From Dipteris shenzhenensis (lineage: Eukaryota; Polypodiophyta; Polypodiopsida; Gleicheniales), in the NCBI GenBank assembly GCA_047967505.1, contig CM106541.1: a DNA stretch of 64,000 nucleotides; one strand, written 5' to 3'. Below, in pieces: positions 54,799-64,000 of this stretch. Positions within the stretch are counted from its first letter, which is position 1. Every line of letters starts with the position of its first letter. The notes below the pieces were generated by a model, which had not been told where the DNA came from, made no database searches, and worked only from the letters and a program-made list of their open reading frames with translations. The position numbers and the translations under genes are program-made.

Positions 54799-55810
54799 TA
54801 CGTGTGCAAGTTTCCGAAGAGGTGATGAAGTACTTCAAGGATATTGTGGATGGAAAGGAGATGCCTGCAGCTTGTGATACTGCCAGTGTAAGTCGTGAAG
54901 CTTACACATTTATTTTCAAAATTTTCAAGTTTGCTATTTTGGGAGAGTATAAGAAGTCTACAGCACCCCTACCCACACCTTGGTCTATGACCAACGTGCA
55001 AGAGAAATGCTTGGAGGGTACCATTGCGTAAGGGGCACAATCACTTGGAATAGTAAAAAGAAATCTGGCTTGCAAACCTTTGAGATGAATGCTTTCAACA
55101 ATGTCTACTTAGATGTTGAGAAACTACAACAAGCAATGGTCAAATTCTATGGCATGAGAGAAGATGGTAAGAGGAAATCCATTATAGCATTGCACTTTAC
55201 TTAGTTCATTTCCTATATCATGTTTATCCTAATGATTTCTCTCTTTTGTTGTACAGATTGCAATGGAAAGCTCATATTTGTCATTAAAATGGATGAAGCT
55301 CAATTGGTGAAAGAACACAAGTTAGAGAGAGTGAGCATCTGCATTATGAATAAAGCCTTAGCCTTTGTTCAAGGGAGCGAAGAAGTAGAGCAAGATTTCT
55401 CAGTGCAATTAGAGAAAGATATATGGTGGCTTGTAGCATTTGAGACTCCGAAAGAGTGCCATGAGACATTGAAGTGGGTTCTAGATAGAACAGGAATCCC
55501 ATCAATGATCCAAAGACAAGAGGAAGGGCAAACATTGACAATCGATGGCCATGGAACATTTTGAGTTGAATGGCATCTTGCTAGTGATTTGAAAACCCTC
55601 AAGTGCTTGCATGGTTGTGATACAGGGGCAAATGCAATGAACACATTCCTTTATTGCATGTGTTCACATCGTAAGCAAAAGGCTGGCTTACAATGGGAGA
55701 ATGGCATTCTATCTTGTAGCCAAACACAAACTCCCAATCGCAATGACAAGAAGGATCCAAATTGGGATCCCATCTTGCCCATCCCACTTGAGAGAGTACA
55801 TATATGCTAA
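54799..55810 (+). pseudogene. Degraded spliced gene, downstream piece
   Basis: Continues the 51629-51753 exon. Frame 1 runs to TAA 55029-55031. From about 54965 another frame carries the protein-like text (LVYDQRAREMLGGYHC, FEMNAFNNVYLDVEKLQQAM), so a frameshift or a missed intron lies near 54.9-55.0 kb. A convincing phase-1 intron is at 55167-55256 (GTAAGA to TTGTACAG), after which the frame reads CNGKLIFVIKMDEAQ. A TGA at 55562-55564 breaks the last part, and WHLASDLKTLKCLHG with GANAMNTFLYCMCSH follows in the same frame to about 55810. Family not recognised. The D-K-L-x10-G-A-N-x6-C-x2-C-x-C-like pattern recalls RNase-H-fold transposase inserts, which is speculation. Confidence 0.6.
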
Positions 55811-56117
55811 GTTGCATTAATTCGCTCGAATTTTTTTTTCGATTCAAAAAAACGTGAAAAATCATGATTTTTCTGAATTAAAATGAATCCAAAGATTTTT
55901 CCTAATTTATTCGTACAAATAGGTTATTCATACAAATAAACCTTTATTCGTACGAATAAACATATTCGTACGAATAAACATATTCGTACGAATAAACGTA
56001 GTATAAATATGAAGCAATTGTTATTTTTGGTATTCGTACGAATACATCCAACTATTTTCTTGAGCCACTTGCTTGCCTACCTGTTGGTTGCCTACCTGCT
56101 ACCTTTTGCTTACCTCC
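55811..56117. other. AT-rich stretch with palindrome array
   Basis: No coding frame. It lies between the degraded gene and the next copia LTR and includes poly-T/A runs (CGAATTTTTTTTTCGATTC) and the TATTCGTACGAATA sites listed separately. The last part (56060-56117) repeats TTGCCTACCTG. Confidence 0.6.
55906..56044. repeat. TATTCGTACGAATA palindrome array
   Basis: Perfect TATTCGTACGAATA at about 55945, 55963, 55981 (period 18) and 56031, plus decayed sites TTATTCGTACAAATA near 55908 and TTATTCATACAAATA near 55924. Confidence 0.9.
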
Positions 56118-56464
56118 TGTTGGGATATCGAGCTCCACTCGTGATATGCCAGGGTGATCGTTGTGCATTTATGTCACCGACTTGTTAGCCGCAGATGTGG
56201 TTGGTACACCGCCCATGAATAATAGCTAGATGATAGCTATCCTTATGTACTCTAGCTCGTGGCTTAGTTAGTATGCCACCTTAGTTAGCCGAGTTTGGTT
56301 TGAGACCCACATATAGGGTTCTTCTATTTCTTTGTGCTAGAGTTCTTTTGGCTTTCACAACTAAGAAGAGGAAAACTGTTTTCAGCCTCCACCTTTGTGT
56401 GTCCCATTGTGTATGTGAGAAAGCTGCAAGTGAGACTCCTTCCTTCTCTCCCACTATCTTCACA
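56118..56464 (+). repeat. 5' LTR, composite B
   Basis: 347 bp, TGTTGGGATATCG to CTTCACA. The conserved hairpin reads ATAGCTA, loop, TAGCTAT. Confidence 0.95.
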
Positions 56465-56476
56465 TGGTATCAGAGC
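56465..56476 (+). other. Primer binding site, composite B
   Basis: TGGTATCAGAGC directly after the LTR. Confidence 0.96.
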
Positions 56477-56994
56477 CTGGTTCATGGTAAGGAGCTCAAG
56501 AAAGCAAACCAAGTTCGCGGTGTCCTGGTAAGAGGACCAGTGTTGCTTTCCTTTTTCGAGTTTGGGAGCAAATCTCTGCAGGCAGCATAGCCTTCAAGTA
56601 CAAGAGTGCATTGTCTCAGATTGAGATGCCCTTTGCAGTGTGGTGAGAGGGCAGTATATGCACTGAGAGGTCACTTTATTTTTCTGATTCAAGGCTATTT
56701 CGGGGCCTGTTTTGGAGGTGGAAGTTCTCCACAAGCACTGAGAAAAAGGCCCTGTTTTTGCTGTGCGACCACTGTTTTGCAGGTCAGCAAAAAGTTGCCG
56801 TAGAAATTGCATCGTATGCCTGTGTGTAAAGATATTGGGAGGTACAGAATCATCCTTATTGCCTATTCATGCAAAATCATCACTAGGAAGTGACTGTGCG
56901 GTCAAATACCACTTTCATCAGTTTTGCAGATTTGCCCTTGTGAGGCAGAAGCTGTGTTTTTTTGCAGTGACAGAATAATTTGTAGTGTTCTATA

Positions 56995-59900
56995 ATGGCG
57001 TCTGATTCTCTTTCACAGATTATCACTGAAAAGCTTGACAAGAACAACTTCCAAGGATGAAAGTTTAGAATGACGAATTTCCTTATGGGAAAAGGCTATT
57101 GGGAGTTCATTACAGGAAATGAAGAAGAACCAGTTCTTCCTAATGTTCCCAATGAACAGGAAATGCAAGCATTTAAAGGATGGCATGATAGAGCCAAAAA
57201 AGTTATGTACTGGCTGTCTATCAGTATTTTAGATTCTATGATTGTGCATATTCAGAATGTAAGTATGCCAAAGGAGGCATGGGATACTTTGGCAAAAATC
57301 TACAACACAAATACGCAAGCCAGGAAAATGCAGCTCAAGCAAGAGTTGCATAATGTGCAGAGAGAAAATATGAGCATCAATGACTACCACATGAAGGTGA
57401 AGAAAATTGCAGATGCACTTGCTTCCATTGGGTTGCTAGTGGAAGATGATGATTTAGTTTCTGTGACCTTGAATGGTCTAGGAAAGGATTATGCACAATT
57501 CTGGACGTCCATTGCTGTTCGTGAAAAATTTCCTCATTTTGAGGAGTTGTTTGCTCTTCTAATTTTTGAAGAGCAGAGAAATGGTGGTGCATCTTCTTCA
57601 GGAGGAACTTCAAAAGAAACTATCTTCTACTCAAATGCTGAAAGAGGTAGAGGCAGAGGTAGAGCAGGTGGATCTGGAGGCCATGGTAGAAATCAGAATA
57701 TGCAACAAACTCAAGAAAACCAGTCCTATGGAGGAGGACGTGGTAACTCTAGAGGCAGGGGAGCCAAAGAGGTCGTGGTGGATGGCAGAGAGGCCAAAAT
57801 GCAAATAGCAATGTTGAATGCTACTAATGTGGTAAAATGGGTCATATGGCTAAATACTGCTATAAAAACCAAAATGACATCATGAATGGAAGATTGCAGC
57901 AAGGGAATTATGCATCTTCTAGTAGACAGTGTGATGACAGAAATGAGCATCTGTTTATGGTGCAGCACATGACCAATTCTGTGATAAGTGTAGAAGAAAG
58001 CAATGATGTGTAGTATGTTGACTCAGGTGCATCAAACCACATGGCAAGTCATGTAGAATGGATGCAGGATGCAAGGAAAATGGAGAGACTAGGATTTGTG
58101 GAGACTGGTGATGATACTGCACATGCTATTGTGCAGATTGGTAAAATTCCTTTGTCTATGTATGATGGGAAAAAGAAATACTGTTTGATGTATTTCATGT
58201 CCCGAATATCACCAAGAACCTGGTTTCTGTTGGTCAAATGGTTGAGCAAGGCTTGCAGCTCAGATTTAATCCTCATGGATGCTTTGTTGAAGATCTGAAA
58301 AATAACGGTTGCTTGATAGCAAAAGGAAAGAAGAAGGGTAGGATGTTTACGTTGGATGCGGACATGCCTGAATTGAGTGTAGCAATGGTTTTTGTTGGTC
58401 AAATGGTTGAGCAAGGCTTGTAGGTCAGATTTAATCCTCATGGATGCTTTGTTGAAGATATGAAAAATAACGGCTGCTTGATAGCAAAAGGAAAGAAGAA
58501 GAACCTGGTTTCTGTTGGTCAAATGGTTGAGCAAGGCTTGCAGGTCAGATTTAATCCTCATGGATGCTTTGTTGAAGATATGAAAAATAAAGGTTGCTTG
58601 ATAGCAAAAGGAAAGAAGAAGGGTAGGATGTTTACGTTGGATGCGGACATGCCTGAATTGAGTGTAGCAATGCTTGCACATGGGACTGGTGTAGTTGCAG
58701 ATATTGATATCTAACATAAACGCATTGGTCATGTTAATGTACAATGACTTAAACCAATGCAGGCCCATAATATTGTTGCAGGATTGCCTAAATTCAAGGT
58801 TGCAGAAATGCATAAGATATGTGAAACCTGTCAATTTGGAACACAGGCAAGGAAACCATTTCCTAGACATGTTCAAGAGAGTAAGAAGCTATTGGTATTA
58901 ATCCACTCTAATGTGTGGACTACTAAAGCTGCATCTATTGGAGGCTATCATTATTTTGTCACTTTTATTGATGACTACAGTAGAAAAGTATTTTATGAAA
59001 AAGAAAAGTGAAGTGTTTGGGCATTTCAAAGCTTTTAAAGCTATGGTTGAAAAAGAAACATGCCTACAAATAAAATGCCTAAGGTCAGATAAAGGGGGAG
59101 AGTACCTCTCAAATGAGTTTGCAAGGTTCCTGCAGGAGCATGGCATAAAGCAGAAATATTCATGCAGTCATACCCCACAGCAAAATGGAGTTGTAGAAAG
59201 GAAAAACAGGCATATTGGAGAGGTATCTCGGGCCATGCTAAATGAGAAAGACCTACTAGATTATTATTGGGTTGAAGCAGTTGCTACAGCAGTTTACATA
59301 ATGAACAGGACTCCCACTGCAGCAATACATGGCATGATGCCAGATGAGATGTATATTGGTAGGAAATCAGATATTTCTCATTTGAAAATTTTTGGTTGCA
59401 TTGCCTATGTTCATGTGCGAGATGAGTTGAGGGATCCAAAGGCTGAGAAGTGCATCTTTATTGGTTATTCTCTGTAGCAGAAAGGGTATAGATGCTATAA
59501 CCCTTCTACTCGTAAGTTTATAGTGAGCAGAGATGTTGTTTTTTATGAGATGAGCAGCTGGTATAAACCAGTAAATGTGATTGATGATGTAGATGCATAA
59601 AATGGTAATGCTACATAGAATTCACAATAGTAATCACAAAATATTAGTGGATCTACAGTGTCCTCTAGCAGTGGTTCACATACTTTGCCAGGACCAGCAG
59701 ATTGAGATCAGGAGAATCTCCTCAAAGCAATGTAAATAGTGGTATGCAGGTATCACAAAAAGGAAAAGAGAAGGTACATCAGCCCATGTTTAATGTGAAT
59801 GCAGGTCACTCTTATGTGGGTGGTGAATCCAATGGATCACAAAGAGCATTGATGATGAGTTGGGTATTCCTTCTGTTGTTACACCTGGAGTAAGGAAGAC

Positions 59901-61262
59901 CAGGGATGTTTGGAGAGCACCTGGAAGTGAGCCTATTTTGCGCAGGTCTACTAGAGCTAGGTATCCTGTGGATAGGCTGAAATATTATGGATTTACAGCC
60001 ATTCACTATGACTATATGGTCAAAGTGATATAGGAACTAGAACCCTCTTCTTTTGAGCAAGCCATGGGAAAAGAAAAATGGGAGAAAGCCATGGATGAAC
60101 AAATGGATGCCTTGGAAGCAAATGCTACATGGGAATTGGTGCCTTTGCCTAAAGACAAGAATGCAATTGGCTGTAAGTGGGTTTATAAGGAGAAGCACAA
60201 TGCAGATGGTTCTGTGAACAGATACAAGGAAAGATTAGTTGTCAAGGGGTATGCACAGACATATGGCATTGATTGTGAAGAAACATTCAGTCCGGTTGCA
60301 AGGATGGCAACTGTAAGAGTAGTCATTGCTATGGTTGCATCAAAGGGATGGTCTTTACATTAGATGGATGTAAAGAATGCCTTCTTTCATGCTGATTTGC
60401 AAGAAGAGGTCTTTATGGAGTAGCCACCAACTTATGTTCATGTTGTTCATCCTGAGTTTGTTTGCAGGTTGAAGAAAGCCTTGTATGGCTTAAAGCAAGC
60501 ACCTAGAGCATGGTCTGACAAGATAGGACAGTATATTGTCACTATTGGCTTTCAGATTTCCAAGGCAGATTTCTGACTTTATGTGAGAAAAATAGAGAAA
60601 GGTATTATACTGCTTGTCATTTATGTTGATGATTTGATCATCACAGGTGATAGTGATGAAGATATCCTTCATGTGAAAATGCTATTGAAGGAGAAGTTTG
60701 AGATGAAGGATTTGGGAGAGCTGCGTTATTTCTTAGGCATTGAGGTGATTAGATCACCAAGTGGGATACGGCTCTTATAGAGGCAGTATGGATTGGACAT
60801 CCTGTCCAAATATGGGATGACAGGCTATAAGCCTATTTCAGTTCCTTTGGAGCAGAATGTGAAGCTGAGCGCAGATGCAGGTGAGCTTCTAGAAGACCCT
60901 ATTATGTACAGATGTATAGTAGGAATTTTGATTTATATGACTATTACTAGGCCAGATTTGACCTATGTTGTTGGATTTGTAAGTCAGTTTATGCAGGCTC
61001 CAAGGAAACCGCATTTGGATGCGGCTAGACGCATACTTAGGTATGTCAAGTCCACATTGTAGTATGGACTATTTTATGAGACTGGGGTTTAGATATAGTT
61101 GCAGGGATACACTGATGCTGATTGGGCTGGTAGTATTTCTGATAGACGATTTACCAGTGGATATGTGTTCTCTTTTGGGAGTGCTGCAGTCACTTGGAGT
61201 AGCAAGAAATAGCCTACAGTTGCCTTGTCGAGCACAGAGGCTGAGTACAGGGGTACAGCAAT
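56995..61262 (+). pseudogene. Copia gag-pol polyprotein, heavily broken (composite B)
   Basis: ATG 56995. Gag is open from 57070 to about 57760, then one G is lost and the frame shifts. The zinc knuckle near 57819-57860 contains a stop. Protease DSGASNHM is at about 58020 behind a TAG (58011). A segment of ~115-120 bp is triplicated at 58219-58680. Integrase zinc-binding residues and core lie at about 58700-59300 (DKGGEY replaces DGGGEY). RT has YVDD at 60622-60633, with RNase H to 61262. CAG-to-TAG stops at 59475, 60031, 60361, 60421, 60778, 61060, 61090, 61096 and 61210 are inferred from element 2. Confidence 0.94.
58219..58680 (+). repeat. Internal triplication in pol
   Basis: The codons GQMVEQGL(Q)VRFNPHGCF through LIAKGKKK occur three times, starting near 58231, 58396 and 58513. 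The first and third copies continue into GRMFTLDADMPELS; the second does not. The copies share changes (GCTTGATAGC, GAAGATATG) that mark duplication within this element. Confidence 0.94.
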
Positions 61263-61265
61263 GAC

Positions 61266-62480
61266 CAAAGAGATCCTAGAACTCCCACGTACAAAATCTA
61301 TTCACATGAGATCTAAGAAACTCAACAAGGAGATCTTAGAACTCCCACAAACAAATTTCATAAACACAAAAACAAGCCCATTTATCACAAGAGATCTAAG
61401 GAACTCACCAAAGAGATCCTAGAACTCCCACATACAAAAATCTATTCACATAAGATCTAAGAAACTCAATAAGGAGATCTTAGAACTCCCACAAACAAAT
61501 TTCATAGACACAAAAACAAGCCCATTTATCATAAGACATCTAAGGAGCTCACCAAAGAGATCCTAGAACTCCCATGTACAAAAATCTATTCACATGAGAT
61601 CTAAGAAACTCAACAAGGAGATCTTAGAACTCCCACAAACAAATTTCATAGACACAAAAATAAGCTCATTATAAGGAACTCACGTATAAAAATCTATTCA
61701 CATGAGGTCTAGGAAACTCAACAAGGAGATCTTAGAACTCCCATAAACAAATTTCATAGACACAAAAACAAGCCCCTTTATCAAAAGAGATCTAAGTATT
61801 TCACCAAAGAGATCCTAGACTTCCATGTACAAAAATCTATTCACATGAGATCTAAGAAACTCAACAAGGAGATCTTAGAACTCCCATAAATAAATTTCAT
61901 AGACATAAAGACAAGCACATTTATCACGAGATCTAAGGAACTCACCAAAGAGATCCCAAGGAGATCTTAAAACTCCCACAAACAAATTTCATAGACACAA
62001 AAACAAGCCCATTTATCATAAGAGATCTAAAGAACTCACCAAAGAGATCCTAGAATTCCCACGTATAAAAATCTATTCACATGAGATCTAAGAAACTCAA
62101 CAAGGAGATCTTAAAACTCCCAGAAACAAATTTCATAGACACAAAAACAAACATATTTCTCACAAGATATCTACAGAACTCAACAAGGAGATCCTCAAAC
62201 TCTCACAAAAAAATTTATCTCACAAGAGATCTATGGAACTCAACAAGGAGATCCTAGAACTCCCACAAACAAATTTCAACACATAAATATCTAAATTATT
62301 TTTATCACAAGAGATTGAAGGAACTCAATAAAGAGAACCTACAATTTCCACAAACAAATTTCAAACACATAAATATCTAAAATATTTTTATCACAAGAGA
62401 TCGAAGGTACTCAATAAACAGAACCTAGAACTCCAACAAACAATGGAAAAGACCAAAACCAAATCCAAAAAAGAGATCTC
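61266..62480. repeat. 143-bp tandem array rich in GAGATCT
   Basis: AAAGAGATCCTAGAACTCC recurs at 61267, 61410 and 61554 (period 143-144), then with shorter and decayed units to about 62480, roughly eight in all. Each unit is two related ~70-bp halves (AGAGATCCTAGAACTCCC and AGGAGATCTTAGAACTCCC). It sits exactly between two oppositely oriented copia pol fragments. No credible coding frame. Confidence 0.93.
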
Positions 62481-62492
62481 AAGAACTCAGAA

Positions 62493-63703
62493 ATGTGCAT
62501 CTAGCCGCATCCAAATGCGGTGTTCTTGGAGTCTACATAAACTGGCTTACCAACCCAACAGCATAGCTCAAAACTGGCCTAGTAATAGTCATATAAATCA
62601 AACTTCCTACTATGCGTCTGTACATAGTAGGGTCTTCTAGAAGCTCACCTGCATATATGCTCAACTTCACATTCTGCTCCAAAGGAACTGAAATAAGCTT
62701 ACAGCCTATCATCCCTTATTTGGATAGCATGTCCAATCCATACTGCCTCTATAAGAGCCATATCCCACTTGTGGATCTAATCACCTCAATACCCAAGGAG
62801 TAACATAGCTCTCCCAAATCCTTCATCTCAAACTTGTGCTTTAATAGCATTTTCACATGAAGGATATCTTCATCACTATCACCTGTGATGATCAAATCAT
62901 CAACATAAATGACAAGCAGCATAATGCCTTTCTTTTTTTTTCTCACATAAAGTGAGAAATCTGCCTTGGAAATTTGAAAGCTAATAGTGACAAGATATTT
63001 TCCTATCTTGTAAGACCATGCTTTGGGTGCTTGCTTCAAGCAATACAAGGATTTCTTCAATCTGCAAACAAACTCAGGATGAACAGCATGAACATAACCT
63101 GGTGGCTGCTCCATATAGACCTCTTCTTGCAAATCACCATGCAAGAAAGCATTCTTTACATCCATTTGATGTAAAGACCATCTCTTTGATGTAGCCATAG
63201 CAATGACTACTCTTATGGTTGCCATCCTTGCAATTGGATTGAATGTTTCTACATAATCAATGCCATATGTCTATGCATACCCCTTGAAAACTAATCTTGC
63301 CTGGTATCTGTTCACAAAACGATTTGCATTGTGCTTCACCTTATAAACCCACTTGCAGCCAATTGCATTCTTGTCTTTAGGCAAAGGCACCAATTTCCAT
63401 GTAGCATTTCCTTCCAAGGCATCCATTTCTTCATCTATGGCTTTCTCCCATTTTTCTTTCCCCATGGCTTGCTCAAAAGAGGTGGGTTGTGGTTCATGTA
63501 TCACTTTGACCATATAGGCATAGTGAATGGCTATAAATCCATCATATTTCAGCCTATCCATAGGATACCTAGCTCTGTCAGACCTATGCAAAATAGGCTC
63601 ACTACTAGGTGCTCTCAAAACATCCCTTGTCTTCCTTATTCCAGGTGTAATAACAGAAGGAATACCCAACTCATCATCAAGGCTCTGTTCTGAGCCACTC
63701 GAT
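62493..63703 (-). pseudogene. Copia pol fragment, composite B right half
   Basis: Minus-strand pol of the main family, read right to left: linker PSVITPGIRKTRDVLRAP, RT with [22 protein letters not shown] (near 63160), YVDD (62896-62907), SKYG-type text, ending in the RT tail at 62493. RNase H and 3' LTR are missing on the left; the 5' part runs past the window end. Stops and substitutions (for example an ELCYSLG variant) make it non-functional. A 247-bp TIR element interrupts it at 63704. Confidence 0.93.
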
Positions 63704-63950
63704 CTCGGGGGGGTCACTATGTATAAACCCTCTATATCACGTGCGTTCAAGGCCTATATTTAAAATCCCTTATCTGTAAATTTTTTCATTAATAAAATGT
63801 ACCCCTTTTCTATACAAATCTGTAAATTTTTTCCAAATTTATTTTAAATAGTCCCTTATGTATATTTATTTCTGTAAATTTTACGAATAAAAAATATCCT
63901 TCTGTTGAACTCACGTGATAGGGTTACATATGATGAGTGACCCCCCCGAG
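63704..63950. mobile_element. 247-bp TIR element (MITE), 8-bp TSD
   Basis: Termini CTCGGGGGGGTCACT and its inverse AGTGACCCCCCCGAG (15 bp, identical except the last base). Similarity extends about 50 bp inward with gaps (TAACCCT, ATCACGTG, GTTCAA). The flanking copia sequence duplicates CACTCGAT at 63696-63703 and 63951-63958. No coding frame. An 8-bp duplication is found in hAT and some other superfamilies, but these ends do not look like a typical hAT terminus. Confidence 0.88.
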
Positions 63951-64000
63951 CACTCGATTTACCATCCACATAAGAGTGACCTACATTCACATTAACCATG
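63951..64000 (-). pseudogene. Copia pol fragment continues past window
   Basis: Same minus-strand linker text (HSYVDGKS-like) resuming after the duplicated CACTCGAT and reaching the window edge. Confidence 0.85.

Larger units (their letters stand above)
56118..61262 (+). mobile_element. Copia left half of composite B, no 3' LTR
   Basis: Main-family copy with 5' LTR, primer site, leader and gag-pol as far as the RNase H codons STEAEYRG. It stops at about 61262, where a tandem array begins. No polypurine tract or 3' LTR follows. The outer flank is CCTCC (56113-56117). After the array comes pol of the same family on the opposite strand. Confidence 0.93.

Noticed and set aside
57377-58876. 275-codon minus-strand frame at 58049-58876 and neighbours
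   Set aside because: Antisense of the triplicated pol region; its length comes from the repeat.

Overview
This window looks like nuclear DNA of a land plant with a large, repeat-rich genome. It holds Ty1/copia LTR retrotransposons with the plant initiator-Met tRNA primer site (TGGTATCAGAGC), Ty3/gypsy remnants, and one degraded gene with a GT-AG intron. I found no bacterial operon, rRNA, tRNA or CRISPR. The lineage within plants cannot be fixed from sequence alone. No intact host gene is visible, and almost every coding stretch belongs to a mobile element.

Layout. 1-2470: end of a Ty3/gypsy-like element on the minus strand (primer site, LTR with minisatellite, GGA tract), then foldback repeats around a TG/TATG microsatellite. 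2475-7997: complete copia element 1 (352-bp LTRs, TSD ATATG). 8003-12276: small hairpins and a degraded gypsy gag. 12277-17839: copia element 2, same family, TSD ACAGA, the least damaged copy. 19529-22184: a complete gag-only LTR element on the minus strand (TSD AAGGG) lying beside gypsy gag/protease remnants that run to 23861. 23862-28961: copia element 3 (minus), its 5' LTR cut and fused to the cut 5' LTR of element 4. 28962-33598: element 4, a different copia family with 718-bp LTR and the core of its RT deleted. 33599-35420: minisatellite, anonymous sequence and a pyrimidine tract.

35421-51513 is a nested composite. A plus-strand LTR-gag piece is joined head to head with a minus-strand copy of the same family. 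That copy is split at 37823-48017 by another minus-strand copy (TSD GGAAT). The inserted copy is itself interrupted at 38196-43898 by a 5.7-kb segment with inverted ends, made mostly of tandem and palindromic repeats plus a short coding fragment. 51514-55810 holds pieces of a degraded spliced gene, split by a young gag-only LTR element (51754-54793, TSD GTGCC) whose 269-codon gag is fully open. 56118-64000 repeats the head-to-head theme: plus-strand LTR-gag-pol, a 143-bp tandem array, then minus-strand pol carrying a 247-bp TIR element with an 8-bp TSD.

How the parts relate. The main copia family has one polyprotein (Gag, protease, integrase, RT, RNase H) whose stop codon lies inside the 3' LTR. 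All copies are defective, mostly through CAG-to-TAG changes, a pattern expected from deamination of CHG-methylated cytosine. The two gag-only families would have needed pol functions supplied in trans.
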